A DNA stretch of 64,000 nt from Mycolicibacter acidiphilus (GCF_018455725.1 NZ_JAHCLR010000023.1:18244-82243), one strand, 5' to 3'. Numbered from the stretch's first letter, positions 16,366 to 25,629 are shown. Notes: generated by a model not told the origin, from the letters alone. Numbers and translations: made by a program.

Positions 16366-17669
16366 GACCGGATGGCCTCCTTGATCGAATTGGCGGCGTT
16401 GTCGCGCTGGTTCGTCAGATCGGCGACGATCGCGCGGAGTTTGTCGAGTTCGGTGCGTTCGCGGTCGCTGAGCGGGCTCGCGATGCCGGATCCGCGCCGG
16501 CGGGTCGCGCCGGCGCCGGCGCCGAGCCGGCCGACGATCTTCGCGCCGGGACCCTTGGGGCCGGTGTGGTTGCCCGGTTTGTCGAGCAGGGCCGGCACCA
16601 TCGGCACCCCGCCCATGCCGCCCATGCCGGCCGCCGGGGCCGCGGCCAGCGCGGTGCCCGGCAGCGGTGCCGACGCCGACGCCAGCTGGATCGGGGTGGC
16701 CCAGGTCTGCGGCACCGACAGCCCGCCGACCGTCGCGGCGCGGCCGAGGCCGGCCGAGAGGCCCGCGGTGGGGGTGGCCGCTTTGACCAGCGTTTGGCCC
16801 AGGCCGGGCCCGGACACCTCGCCCATGGTCGCAGCCGCCGCGGCGCCGCCGAAGATGTGCGGGAAGAACGAGTGCCAGACCGGGCCGAGCATCTGCATCG
16901 GGGTGGCGATCGCCATGTAGCCCGGCGCACCGCCGGCGGCCACCAGCTTTCCGACCTCGAGAATCGGCATGTACGCGCTGGTCCAGGCGGGATTGCCGAG
17001 TGGCCCGGCCGCCGGATTGATGTTCAGGAAACCGTTGATCTGCTTCAGGAAGTCGACCAGCCAGTCGCTCTGGGTGGCCCCGGACTGCGTCGTCGCCTGC
17101 GCGACGGCGGCAGCCTGGTTCGACTGCCCGGCCTGGTCGGTGCTCTGCGCCGGCTGGGTGAACGGCGCCAGCGATGCGGCGGAAGCGGCGGCGTGGGTGT
17201 AGCCGTCCATCGTGCTGGCGTTCTGCGCCCACATCTCGCCGTACTGGGCCTGGTTGGCGGCGATCGCCGCGGAGTTCTGCCCGATCACGTTGGTGGCCAG
17301 CAGGTGCTGCAGGGTCGAGCGGTTGGCGGTGATCACCGGCGGCGGGACGACCGCGGCGTGCGCCGCCTGGTAGGCCGCGGCCGCTGCCCGCGCGCCGGTG
17401 GCCGCCTGGCGGGCCTGCTCGGCCGTGACCGTCATCCATTCGGTGTAGGGGGCGGCCGCGGCGCTCATCGCCGTCGCCGCCGGACCGTGCCACGGGTCGG
17501 CGGTCAGGGCCGTGATCACCGACCGGTAATCGGCTGCGGCCGAGGAGAGTTCGCCGGCGAGCCGGTCCCAGGCGGTGGCAGCCGAGAGCATCGACTCCGC
17601 GCCCGGTCCGGTGTACAGCCACCCGGAGGTCACCTCCGGCGGCAGTGCCGCGAAGCTGACGCCGGTCAC
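16362..17669 (-). CDS. PPE family protein, SVP subfamily (second of tandem)
   Basis: 435-aa PPE protein with SFAALPPEV at the start, WHGPAA in the PPE domain and GGLSVPQTW in the C-terminal half. It shares its C-terminal charged helix layout ([15 protein letters not shown]) with both neighbours. Four-base overlaps at both ends show that the three PPE genes are translationally coupled, and the sequence similarity shows tandem duplication. The central portion between the PPE domain and the SVP motif diverges most and would be where specificity differs. Confidence 0.93.
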   Translation of the reverse strand: MTGVSFAALPPEVTSGWLYTGPGAESMLSAATAWDRLAGELSSAAADYRSVITALTADPWHGPAATAMSAAAAPYTEWMTVTAEQARQAATGARAAAAAYQAAHAAVVPPPVITANRSTLQHLLATNVIGQNSAAIAANQAQYGEMWAQNASTMDGYTHAAASAASLAPFTQPAQSTDQAGQSNQAAAVAQATTQSGATQSDWLVDFLKQINGFLNINPAAGPLGNPAWTSAYMPILEVGKLVAAGGAPGYMAIATPMQMLGPVWHSFFPHIFGGAAAAATMGEVSGPGLGQTLVKAATPTAGLSAGLGRAATVGGLSVPQTWATPIQLASASAPLPGTALAAAPAAGMGGMGGVPMVPALLDKPGNHTGPKGPGAKIVGRLGAGAGATRRRGSGIASPLSDRERTELDKLRAIVADLTNQRDNAANSIKEAIRS

Positions 17670-18946
17670 GCCCGGAAGGCCTGGTTCATCAGGTGCGTCA
17701 CGGCGTCCTGCTCCATGACGAGTTCGGTGAGTTCGGCGCGCAGGCCCTCCAGCTCCGCGCGCTCCTTGTCGGTGAGCGGGTTGACCAGGTCCGGCGCGCC
17801 CTTGGCGCGCTCGGCGCCGGCCTTGGAGTCACCGCCCAGATCGGCGACGAGCTTGCTGCGCAACGCGTTCCGCGGGTCGGTGCCGCTGCGCGGGGCGTTG
17901 ACGACGCTGGCGATCGGCGGGATGCCGCCGAAGCCGCCCGCCCCGGCCGGCAGCGGCGCCGCGTGCGATGCCAGCTGCACACCCGAGGAGCTCCAGGTCT
18001 GCGGCACCGACAGCCCGCCGACGCTCGCCGCCCGGCCCAGGCCGGCCGAGACGCCGGGTGCGGCGCTCGCCGGGGCGGCCGAGGCGGCCAGGGTGGCGCC
18101 GGTGACGGCGCCGGCCCCGGTGGGCGCCACGTCGGAGATCGTGAACGCCAGCGGGGTGCCGCCGGCGATCGCCGGGAACCAGGAGTAGATCACCGAGGTG
18201 AGGTAGAAGATCGGCGAGATGCCCATGAACATCGGGGCGCCGAAACTGGAGATCGCGCCGCCGATGTTCGTCAGCGGGAAGCCCATCGCCTGATAGACGG
18301 GGTTCGTCGTCAGGAAGTTGTTGAGGTTCTCCAGCATGCCGACCAGCGGGTCGGTCTGGGTGCCGGCCGCGTTCGCCGCGGACTGCGCGACCGCGGCGGA
18401 CTGCCGGGACTGGCCGGCCTGGTCGGTGTTCTGCGGCGGCTCGGCGAACGGCGTGAGGGTCGACGCCGCGGCGGATCCGGCCGAGTAGGCGTTCATCGCG
18501 CCCGCGTTCTGCGCCCACATCTCGCCGTAGGCGGCCTGGTTGGCGGTGATCGCCGGGGTGTTCTGCCCGACGATGTTGGTGGCGACCAGCGCCTGCAGGT
18601 TCGCCCGGTTGGCGGCGATCACCGGGGGCGGCACCGTCGCGGCGTGCGCGGTCTGGAAGGCCATGGCCGCCGCGCGCGCCTGCGTTGCCGCGGCCCGCGC
18701 CTGCTCGCCGATCCCTGCCATCCACTGGGCGTACGGGGCTGCCGCGGCCGTCATGGCGGTGGCGGCCGGTCCGCGCCACGGGTCGGTCGCGAGCTGGGTG
18801 ATCACCGCCTGGTAGTTCGCTGCGGCCGAGTCCATCTCACCGGCAAGCTGGTCCCAGGCGGACGCCGCGGTCAGCATCGGCGCCGAACCCGGCCCGGAGT
18901 ACATCCAGCCGGAGGTCACCTCCGGCGGCAACGCCGCAAAGTTCAC
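17666..18946 (-). CDS. PPE family protein, SVP subfamily (first of tandem)
   Basis: 426-aa PPE protein with [24 protein letters not shown] and the C-terminal helix [16 protein letters not shown] longer frame extends 22 codons upstream, but a GTG at 18946 was chosen because it follows the Shine-Dalgarno GAGGGGAGAAG and places the PPE motif at the usual distance from the start. It heads the coupled PPE-PPE-PPE run. About 195 bases separate it from the divergent membrane-protein gene at 19142. None of the operator boxes of that gene points toward this one. Confidence 0.92.
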   Translation of the reverse strand: MNFAALPPEVTSGWMYSGPGSAPMLTAASAWDQLAGEMDSAAANYQAVITQLATDPWRGPAATAMTAAAAPYAQWMAGIGEQARAAATQARAAAMAFQTAHAATVPPPVIAANRANLQALVATNIVGQNTPAITANQAAYGEMWAQNAGAMNAYSAGSAAASTLTPFAEPPQNTDQAGQSRQSAAVAQSAANAAGTQTDPLVGMLENLNNFLTTNPVYQAMGFPLTNIGGAISSFGAPMFMGISPIFYLTSVIYSWFPAIAGGTPLAFTISDVAPTGAGAVTGATLAASAAPASAAPGVSAGLGRAASVGGLSVPQTWSSSGVQLASHAAPLPAGAGGFGGIPPIASVVNAPRSGTDPRNALRSKLVADLGGDSKAGAERAKGAPDLVNPLTDKERAELEGLRAELTELVMEQDAVTHLMNQAFRA

Positions 18947-19076
18947 GGTCTTCTCCCCTCGGTCGCCATCCCAGTCATCATCTGGCCCGCGGGAGCAGGA
19001 GTCGAATGCCAATCTCGTTGCCGGCTATAGCTGATCGGGCATACCGGTGCCGGGCTTTCGATGTGCCAGACTCGCA

Positions 19077-19139
19077 TTGACTTTGACTGTGAGCCGCCTC
19101 ATACTGAACGATATGCGTATTAACGTACGGAGAACGTAC
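19077..19139 (+). promoter_or_regulatory. Promoter with double IclR-like operator box (module copy 4)
   Basis: -35 TTGACT at 19077-19082, a 17-base spacer containing TGTGAGCC, -10 CATACT at 19100-19105, box GAACGATATGCGTAT (19106-19120), 4-base gap, box GTACGGAGAACGTAC (19125-19139). The second box ends two bases before the ATG at 19142 and includes the GGAG that must serve as Shine-Dalgarno, so a bound regulator would cover the ribosome-binding region in the DNA. It drives the HdeD-like gene, fadD17 and the FabG3-like gene. Confidence 0.75.
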
Positions 19140-19141
19140 AG

Positions 19142-19732
19142 ATGACCGAGTTGTTGTCACCCGAAGCCCCGCCGGCCCCGCACGGCGCCCACCACCTAGC
19201 CAGATACGCGTGGCCCGCGCTGCTCAGCACCGGGATCGCCGCACTGGCAGCCGGTTTCGCGCTGCTCGCGCTGCGCGACACCGGCCTCGCCCCGGCGATC
19301 CTCGGCGGATACCTGATCCTGTCCGGGATCGGCCAGCTACCGGTGCCCTTCGCCACCCACCTGGGCAGCAGTCGGGTGCTGGCACTGCTCGCCGCGGACG
19401 GCTACGTCATCTTCGGCACGCTCTGCCTGAACAAGCACCTCGGAACACCGGCTCTGGTCGCGCTCTGGGCCGGCTTGGCGATGATCATCCGCGGCCTGAC
19501 CTGGCAGAACGCCACCCTGATGAACAAGGCGATGCCGGTGCGCGGGCTGCAGGGGCTGGCCGGCCTGGCGGTGCTGCTCTCCGGTGACCTGATCCTCGGC
19601 GTCCGGCCCGACTCGCCGGCCGGGCTGAGCATGATCGCCGGCCCGGTGCTGATTCTCACCGGTGCGCTGGAGGCCGTCACCGCGATCCGGCTCCGCAGCG
19701 CCGCAATCGATCCCGAGGAGGAATCCCGTTGA
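19142..19732 (+). CDS. Small polytopic membrane protein, HdeD/DUF308-like
   Basis: 196-aa integral membrane protein with about six hydrophobic segments (for example WPALLSTGIAALAAGFALLAL and MIAGPVLILTGALEAVTAI) and little soluble sequence, like HdeD/DUF308 proteins of unknown mechanism. Its start is only two bases after an operator box, and a GGAG inside that box supplies the Shine-Dalgarno. Its TGA overlaps the TTG start of fadD17. Co-expression with an acyl-CoA ligase and an SDR might suggest a role in substrate entry or membrane stress, which is inference only. Confidence 0.75.
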   Translation: MTELLSPEAPPAPHGAHHLARYAWPALLSTGIAALAAGFALLALRDTGLAPAILGGYLILSGIGQLPVPFATHLGSSRVLALLAADGYVIFGTLCLNKHLGTPALVALWAGLAMIIRGLTWQNATLMNKAMPVRGLQGLAGLAVLLSGDLILGVRPDSPAGLSMIAGPVLILTGALEAVTAIRLRSAAIDPEEESR

Positions 19733-21270
19733 GCCCGGTTATGACCGACGAACTGCCCACCGTGACAAGACTGCTCGCGCCGCTGGCCGAGATCGAGGAT
19801 CGCGGCATCCATTTCGAGGGCACCTTCACCAGTTGGCGGGACCACATCCGGCACGCCGCCGCGATCGCGGCGGTGCTGCGGGAACGCCTGGACCCGGCCC
19901 GGCCGCCGCACGTCGGCGTGCTGCTGGAGAACACCCCGTTCTTCTCCGCGCTGCTGGCGGCGGCCGGGATGTCGGGCATCGTGCCGGTGGGGCTGAACTC
20001 GGTGCGCCGCGGTGCGGCGCTGGCCCGTGACATCGAGCATGCGGACTGCCAGCTGGTGCTCGCCGACGCGAAATCCGCTGCCACACTGGGCGACATCCCG
20101 CACATCAACGTCGACTCGCCGGACTGGGCCGCCGAGATCGCCGGGCACTCGGAGGCCCCGGTCGGCTTCGCCACGGCGGCGCCGGGCGACCTGTTCATGC
20201 TGATCTTCACCTCCGGCACCAGCGGCGACCCGAAGGCAGTCCGGTGCAGCCACGGCAAGGTGGCGTTCGCCGGCGGGCTGATCGTCGACCAGTTCGCGAT
20301 GACCTCCGACGACGTCTGCTACGTGTCGATGCCGCTGTTCCACTCCAACGCGATCCTGGTCGGCTGGGCGGTCGCCGCCGCCTGCCGCGGGTCGATCGCG
20401 TTGCGGCGCAAGTTCTCCGCGTCGCAGTTCCTGTCGGACGTCCGCCGGTACGGCGCCACCTACGCCAACTACGTGGGGAAACCGCTCTCCTATGTGCTGG
20501 CCACCGCGGAGAGCCACGACGACGCCGACAACCCGCTGCGGGCCGTCTACGGCAACGAGGGCGGCGCCGGTGACATCGAACGGTTCGCGCGCCGGTTCGG
20601 CTGCGTGGTCGCCGACGGCTACGGGTCGACCGAGGGCGGGGTGTCGATCACCCGCACCCCCGACACTCCCGCCGGGGCGCTGGGGCCGCTGCCCGCCGGG
20701 GTCGACATCGTCGACGTCGACACCGGGGAGAGCTGCCCGCCCGGGCACGCCGGTGAACTGGTGAACGCCGACGGCGCAGGCGGTTTCGAGGGCTACTACA
20801 ACAATCCCGGCGCGGAGGCCGAACGCATGGTCGACGGCGTGTACCGCACCGGTGATCTGGCTTACCGAGACGCCGAAGGCTACGTGTACTTCGCCGGCCG
20901 GGTCGGCGACTGGCTGCGGGTGGACGGCGAGAACCTCGGCACCGCACCGATCGAGCGGGTGCTGCTGCGGCACCCCGCGGTCACCGAGGCGGCGGTGTAC
21001 GGGGTACCGGACCCCGCGGTCGGCGATCAGGTGATGGCAGCGCTGGTCCTGGCCCCGGGGGAGGCGTTCGACCCGGCGGAGTTCCAGGCGTTCCTGGCGG
21101 CGCAACCGGATCTGGGCCGCAAGCAGTGGCCGGCGTATGTGCGCGTCGCCGTCAGCCTGCCGCGCACCGCGACGTTCAAGGTGCTCAAGCGGGAATTGGC
21201 GGCCGACGGGGTCACCTGCGCCGACCCGGTGTGGCAGCTTGGTGGTCGGACCGAGACGCGGAGGAGTTGA
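19729..21270 (+). CDS. fadD17: Acyl-CoA ligase FadD17
   Basis: 513-aa AMP-forming acyl-CoA ligase with TSGTSGDPK, YGSTEGG, the RTGD hinge and the TFKVLKR catalytic lysine motif. In M. tuberculosis fadD17 lies directly after fadE27; here it is on the same side of the fadE26-fadE27 pair but two genes away, so it is the better orthologue candidate of the two paralogues in the window. It is thought to CoA-activate steroid side-chain carboxylates. The TTG start at 19729 is supported by the Shine-Dalgarno GAGGAGGAA seven bases upstream and by its overlap with the previous stop; an ATG at 19741 is the alternative. Confidence 0.9.
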   Translation: MSPVMTDELPTVTRLLAPLAEIEDRGIHFEGTFTSWRDHIRHAAAIAAVLRERLDPARPPHVGVLLENTPFFSALLAAAGMSGIVPVGLNSVRRGAALARDIEHADCQLVLADAKSAATLGDIPHINVDSPDWAAEIAGHSEAPVGFATAAPGDLFMLIFTSGTSGDPKAVRCSHGKVAFAGGLIVDQFAMTSDDVCYVSMPLFHSNAILVGWAVAAACRGSIALRRKFSASQFLSDVRRYGATYANYVGKPLSYVLATAESHDDADNPLRAVYGNEGGAGDIERFARRFGCVVADGYGSTEGGVSITRTPDTPAGALGPLPAGVDIVDVDTGESCPPGHAGELVNADGAGGFEGYYNNPGAEAERMVDGVYRTGDLAYRDAEGYVYFAGRVGDWLRVDGENLGTAPIERVLLRHPAVTEAAVYGVPDPAVGDQVMAALVLAPGEAFDPAEFQAFLAAQPDLGRKQWPAYVRVAVSLPRTATFKVLKRELAADGVTCADPVWQLGGRTETRRS

Positions 21271-21272
21271 GC

Positions 21273-22010
21273 ATGGGACGACTGACCGGTCGGGTGGCGA
21301 TCATCAGCGGCGGCGCGCGCGGAATGGGTGCGGCGCACGCCCGGGAACTCGTCGCCGAGGGCGCCGCGGTGGTGCTCGGGGACATCCTCGACGACGCCGG
21401 GGCGGCGCTGGCCGCCGAACTCGGCGACGCGGCGCGGTTCGTCCACCTCGACGTCACCCAACCGGAGCAGTGGCGCGACGCGGTCTCGACCGCCGTGACG
21501 CAGTTCGGCGCGCTCGACGTCCTGGTCAACAACGCCGGGATCGTCAACGGCGGACCGCTGCACAAATACGAGCTGACGGCGTGGCATCAGATCATCGAGA
21601 TCAACCTGACCGGAACGTTTCTCGGCATCCAGGCCGCCGCCACTCCGATGGTCAAGCAGCGCCGGGGTTCGATCATCAACATCTCCTCGATCGAGGGGCT
21701 GCGCGGCAGCGCCATGTCGCACGGTTACGTGGCGTCGAAGTTCGGGGTGCGCGGCCTGACCAAGTCCGCCGCCCAGGAACTGGCGCCGTTCAACGTGCGG
21801 GTCAACTCGATTCACCCCGGCATGGTGCGCACCCCGATGATCGAGGGCATCCCCGAGGATCTGCTGCCGATCCCGCTGGGCCGGCCCGGCGAGCCCGAGG
21901 AGCTGTCGAAGTTCGTCGTGTTCCTGGCCTCCGACGACTCGTCGTACGCCACCGGCGCGGAGTTCGTCGTCGACGGTGGGCTGATCAGCGGTGTCCCGCA
22001 CAACAAATGA
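21273..22010 (+). CDS. fabG3: SDR, FabG3-like hydroxysteroid/3-oxoacyl reductase
   Basis: 245-aa SDR whose sequence closely follows that of mycobacterial FabG3 (Rv2002, a 3-alpha/20-beta-hydroxysteroid dehydrogenase): GRLTGRVAIISGGARGMG at the cofactor site, FVHLDVTQPEQW, LVNNAGI, NISSIEGLRG and the catalytic YVASK. The end differs: Rv2002 has a longer tail. The start ATG follows GGAGGAGTTGAGC two bases after the fadD17 stop region, so it is in the same operon. Steroid or acyl-CoA oxidoreduction fits the neighbours. Confidence 0.88.
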   Translation: MGRLTGRVAIISGGARGMGAAHARELVAEGAAVVLGDILDDAGAALAAELGDAARFVHLDVTQPEQWRDAVSTAVTQFGALDVLVNNAGIVNGGPLHKYELTAWHQIIEINLTGTFLGIQAAATPMVKQRRGSIINISSIEGLRGSAMSHGYVASKFGVRGLTKSAAQELAPFNVRVNSIHPGMVRTPMIEGIPEDLLPIPLGRPGEPEELSKFVVFLASDDSSYATGAEFVVDGGLISGVPHNK

Positions 22011-22076
22011 GCGGGCATCTCACTGACCGGAACCGGTGATTGCCGCGACGTTCACCCGACGCGCAGACTCGCCGAC

Positions 22077-23327
22077 ATGGTTACCGCTGACACCCTCGAC
22101 CCGTTCGCCCCGACCACACTGGGGCCGGTCACACTGCGCAACCGGGTCATCAAAGCGGCCACCTCCGAGGGTCGCTCGCCCAAGGGGCTGGTCACCGACG
22201 ACCTGATCGACTTCCATCGCCGCTACGTCGACGGCGGGGTCGGCATGACCACGCTGGCCTACTGCTGCGTGGCGCCGGAGGGGGCCAGCGCGCCGGGGCA
22301 GATCCTGATGAGCGACAAGGCGATACCGGGCCTGACCAAGTTCACCGAGACCATGCACGCCGGCGGCGCCGCGGTCTCCGCACAGCTCGGGCACGCCGGT
22401 GCCGTCGCCACCAAGCAGCTCACCGGCCGGACGTCGATGACCCCGAGCCGATTCTTCAACATCTCCAACCTGCAGTACTGCCGGGAGATCAGCCGCGGCG
22501 AGATCAACCGGGTCATCGACCAGTTCGGCGACGCGGCCGACGTCGCGGTCCGCTCCGGATTCGACGCCGTCGAACTGCATTTCGGGCACCTGTACCTGCC
22601 GAGCTCGTTCCTGAGCCCGTGGATGAACAAACGCACCGACGACTACGGCGGCAGCATCGACAAGCGCAGCCGGTTCGTCCGGGAGATCGCCCAGCGCGTC
22701 CGCGAGGTCGTCGGGAAGAAGATCGCCGTCATCGCCAAGATCAGCATGGACGACGGCATCAAGGGCAGCATCTGGCTCACCGAATCGCTGCGCACCGCAC
22801 AGTTACTCGACCAGGACGCGAACCTCGATGCCATCGAACTGACCCAGGGTTCGTCGGTGGCCAAGCAGATGTTCCTGTTCCGCGGTGACATCCCGCTGTC
22901 CGAGTTCGCCGCGGTGATGCCGCAGCCGATGAAACTCGGGATCAAACTGTTCGGCAAAAAGATGATGGGCGAATACCCCTACCAGGACATGTACATGCTG
23001 GAGTCGGCCAAGCAGTTCGTCCCGATCATGCGCAACACCAAGCTGATCCTGCTCGGCGGGCTGACCAACTACGACCACCTGGTCACCGGGCTGCGTGAGG
23101 GCTTCGACTACCTGGCGATGGGCCGGGCGCTGCTGCGGGAGAACGACCTGCTCAAGCGGATGCAGGACGACCACAGCGTGGCCAGCAAGTGCAACCACTG
23201 CAACAAGTGCATGGTCACCGTGTTCAGCAAGACGCACTGCGTGCTCGACCCCGACCAGCGCTACCGCAGCAAGCCGGATGCGCCGAGCTACGCAGCGCGG
23301 TCGACCGAACAGGCCTCCGCCGGCTAG
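22077..23327 (+). CDS. Old-Yellow-Enzyme family NADH:flavin oxidoreductase
   Basis: 416-aa FMN-dependent ene-reductase of the OYE family. The family motif is near residues 165-195 (LHFGHLYLPSSFLSPWMN then RTDDYGGS). At the C-terminus there is a cysteine cluster CNHCNKC followed 11 residues later by another Cys (TVFSKTHC), resembling the Fe-S site of 2,4-dienoyl-CoA reductases, although those enzymes carry a further flavin domain that is absent here. It may reduce an alpha,beta-unsaturated ketone or acyl-CoA. Its TAG overlaps the stop of the converging fadE27 by three bases. Confidence 0.87.
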   Translation: MVTADTLDPFAPTTLGPVTLRNRVIKAATSEGRSPKGLVTDDLIDFHRRYVDGGVGMTTLAYCCVAPEGASAPGQILMSDKAIPGLTKFTETMHAGGAAVSAQLGHAGAVATKQLTGRTSMTPSRFFNISNLQYCREISRGEINRVIDQFGDAADVAVRSGFDAVELHFGHLYLPSSFLSPWMNKRTDDYGGSIDKRSRFVREIAQRVREVVGKKIAVIAKISMDDGIKGSIWLTESLRTAQLLDQDANLDAIELTQGSSVAKQMFLFRGDIPLSEFAAVMPQPMKLGIKLFGKKMMGEYPYQDMYMLESAKQFVPIMRNTKLILLGGLTNYDHLVTGLREGFDYLAMGRALLRENDLLKRMQDDHSVASKCNHCNKCMVTVFSKTHCVLDPDQRYRSKPDAPSYAARSTEQASAG

Positions 23328-24415
23328 ACCGGGGTGTCGGCGAGTTCGCGGCCGATCGCCAGCAACTGCCCGGTGGCGCCGCCGAGGTCGAACTCGGTCT
23401 GCTTGGCGGACAGGAAGTACCGGTGGATCGGGTGGTCGATGTCGATGCCCACCCCGCCGTGGATGTGCACGATGCTGTGCGCCACCCGATGTCCGGCGTC
23501 GGCCGCCCAGAACGCCGCGCTGGCCACGTCGGTGGCGGCGGGCAGGCCTTCGCCGAACCGCCAGGCGGCCTGAGTCACGGTGAGCTGCAACGCCTTCACG
23601 TCGATGTAGCCGTCGGCCAGCCGCTGCGACACCGCCTGGAAGCTGCCGATCGGCTTGTCGAACTGTTCACGCTCCCGGGCGTATTCGGCGGTGAGCCGCA
23701 GGCCGCGGTCGAGCACGCCGAGCTGGTAGGAGCTGCGGCCCAGCGCCGCCAGCGTGGTCAGGTAGTGCAGCACGCCGGCACCGTCGCCGCCGAGCCGCGC
23801 CGCGTCGTCGACGGCGACGCCGGTGAACTCCACCAGGGCGGTGCTGCCCAGGCCGGTGGTCTGCTCCGGGGTCACCGTCACCCCGGGGGCGTCCGCTGCG
23901 ACCAGGAAAACCGCCGTGCCGGAATCGGTTTCGGCCGGCACCAGGAAGGCGTCGGCGACCGGGGCGAAGGCCACCTGGGTGCGGGTGCCGGTGAGTGCCC
24001 CGCCGGAGAACTGCACCGGACCCTCACCCATCACGCCGGCCAGCGCGACCGCGATGATCTTGTCGCCGGCGACCGCCGGTGCGCCCCAGGCCTGCTGCAG
24101 TTCGGCCGAACCGAACTTCGCCAGCGCGCCGGCGGCCAGCACCGCGGACTCCAGGTAGGGCACGGCCGCCAGCTGCCGGCCCAGCGCGGTGAGGATCGCC
24201 GCCTGCTCCAGCGTGCCGAGGCCATGGCCGCCCAGCGCCTCGGGCGCCGCGGCGGCGAGGACGTCGGCGTCGATCAGCTTGCGCCACAGGTCGCGGTCGA
24301 AGCGTTGGTCGAGCTTGTCCAGCTCGCGCTGGCGCTCCGGGGTGCAGATCGCGTCGACGATGGTGTCGACCAGGCCGGAGAGATCCTGCGCGGCTTCGGT
24401 GGTGGTGAAGTCCAT
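23324..24415 (-). CDS. fadE27: Acyl-CoA dehydrogenase FadE27 (ChsE5)
   Basis: 363-aa acyl-CoA dehydrogenase subunit. It lacks the C-terminal GGTNE motif that the neighbouring FadE26 has, and ends with HIHGGVGIDIDHPIHRYF instead. In M. tuberculosis FadE26 (ChsE4) and FadE27 (ChsE5) form an alpha2-beta2 enzyme with half the usual number of FAD sites, which dehydrogenates the C26/C24-oyl-CoA of the cholesterol side chain. The ATG at 24415 is preceded by an AAGGA-like site. The two genes are in the same order and orientation relative to fdxD as in M. tuberculosis. Confidence 0.93.
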   Translation of the reverse strand: MDFTTTEAAQDLSGLVDTIVDAICTPERQRELDKLDQRFDRDLWRKLIDADVLAAAAPEALGGHGLGTLEQAAILTALGRQLAAVPYLESAVLAAGALAKFGSAELQQAWGAPAVAGDKIIAVALAGVMGEGPVQFSGGALTGTRTQVAFAPVADAFLVPAETDSGTAVFLVAADAPGVTVTPEQTTGLGSTALVEFTGVAVDDAARLGGDGAGVLHYLTTLAALGRSSYQLGVLDRGLRLTAEYAREREQFDKPIGSFQAVSQRLADGYIDVKALQLTVTQAAWRFGEGLPAATDVASAAFWAADAGHRVAHSIVHIHGGVGIDIDHPIHRYFLSAKQTEFDLGGATGQLLAIGRELADTPV

Positions 24416-24450
24416 GAGAGAGTCCTTGGGGTGCTTGAAGTCTGAGGGGA

Positions 24451-25629
24451 TCAGCGGTTGCGGGGCAGGCCGAGCGCGGTCATGCCGATGATGTCGCGCT
24501 GCACCTCGTTGGTGCCGCCGCCGAAGGTCAGGATCAGTGCCGCGCGGTGCATCCGCTCCACCCGGCCGCGCAGCACCGCACCCGGCGAGTCCTGCCGCAC
24601 GGTGGCCGCGGTGCCCAGCACCTCCATCAGCAGCCGGTAGGCCTCGGTGGCCAGTTCGGTGCCGAACACCTTCGCCGCCGAAGCATCCGCGGGGGAGGGC
24701 GCCGCGTGCGTCGCGGAGGCGAGTTCCCAGTTGTAGAGCTTGAGCACCTCGGCCTTGGCGTGCACCCGCGCCAGATTCAGCTGCACCCACTGCGAGTCGA
24801 TCAGCCGGGCGCCGTGCACATCCTTGGTGTTCTGGGCCCACTCGCGCACCTGGTCGAGCGCCAGGAAGATCGGCTGCGCCGACACCAGTGCCACCCGCTC
24901 GTGGTTGAGCTGGTTGGTCACCAGCTTCCAGCCGGCGTTCTCCTCGCCGACCAAGCTGGTCGCCGGCACCCGCACGTCCTGGTAGTAGGTGGCGCTGGTG
25001 TCCGGGCCGGCCATGGTGTGCACCGGCGTCCAGGAGAAGCCCTCGGCCGTGGTCGGGACGATCAGCATCGAGATGCCGCGGTGCTTCTTGGCCTCGGGGT
25101 TGGTGCGCGCCGCCAGCCAGACGTAGTCGGCGTAGGCGATCAGCGACGTCCACATCTTCTGGCCGTTGATGACGTAGTCGTCGCCGTCCCGCACCGCGGT
25201 GGTGCGCAGCGACGCGAGGTCGGTGCCGGCGCCCGGCTCGGAGTAGCCGATCGCGAAATGCAGTTCGCCGGCGGCGATGCGGGGCAGGAAGAACTTCTTC
25301 TGCTCCTCGGTGCCGAACGCCATGATCGTCGGCGCGACGCTGTTGACGGTCAGGAACGGCACCGGGGCGCCGGCGATGGCGGCCTCGTCGGTGAAGATCA
25401 GCTGATCCATCGCCGAGCGGGCCTGGCCGCCGTACTGGGTCGGCCAGCCCAGCGCCAGCCAGCCGTCGGCGCCCATCTGGGTGACCGTCTCCCGGTAGAC
25501 GTTGCCGGTGCCGTACTCACCCTGGTTGGAGCTCAACGCCTCCCGGCGCTCCGGCGTCATCAGCGTGGTGAAATACGACCGCAGTTCGCGGCGCAACTCC
25601 TCTTGCTCAGGGGTGTAGCTGATCTGCAC
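24451..25629 (-). CDS. fadE26: Acyl-CoA dehydrogenase FadE26 (ChsE4)
   Basis: 392-aa acyl-CoA dehydrogenase with the FAD-binding stretch FAIGYSEPGAGTDLASL, the YVINGQKMWTS strand, and FGGGTNEVQRDIIG at the C-terminus. GTG start at 25629 with AAGGAC upstream. It diverges from fdxD across a 160-base region holding a perfect KstR-type operator (25686-25699), so it should be induced by cholesterol through KstR, as known for this locus. It pairs with FadE27. Confidence 0.94.
   Translation of the reverse strand: MQISYTPEQEELRRELRSYFTTLMTPERREALSSNQGEYGTGNVYRETVTQMGADGWLALGWPTQYGGQARSAMDQLIFTDEAAIAGAPVPFLTVNSVAPTIMAFGTEEQKKFFLPRIAAGELHFAIGYSEPGAGTDLASLRTTAVRDGDDYVINGQKMWTSLIAYADYVWLAARTNPEAKKHRGISMLIVPTTAEGFSWTPVHTMAGPDTSATYYQDVRVPATSLVGEENAGWKLVTNQLNHERVALVSAQPIFLALDQVREWAQNTKDVHGARLIDSQWVQLNLARVHAKAEVLKLYNWELASATHAAPSPADASAAKVFGTELATEAYRLLMEVLGTAATVRQDSPGAVLRGRVERMHRAALILTFGGGTNEVQRDIIGMTALGLPRNR

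Noticed and set aside
14992-17622. 876-codon minus-strand frame spanning two PPE genes
   Set aside because: The upstream half is out of frame with the second PPE gene; a PPE start at 16365 with an ATGA overlap explains the region.
22021-22055. Short palindromic run (TGACCGGAACCGGTGA) before the OYE gene as operator or terminator
   Set aside because: Arms are only five bases and interrupted, which is common in sequence of this GC content.
23324-25153. 609-codon minus-strand frame reaching from fadE27 into fadE26
   Set aside because: Sequence before the ATG at 24415 is an out-of-frame shadow of fadE26; fadE27 begins at 24415.
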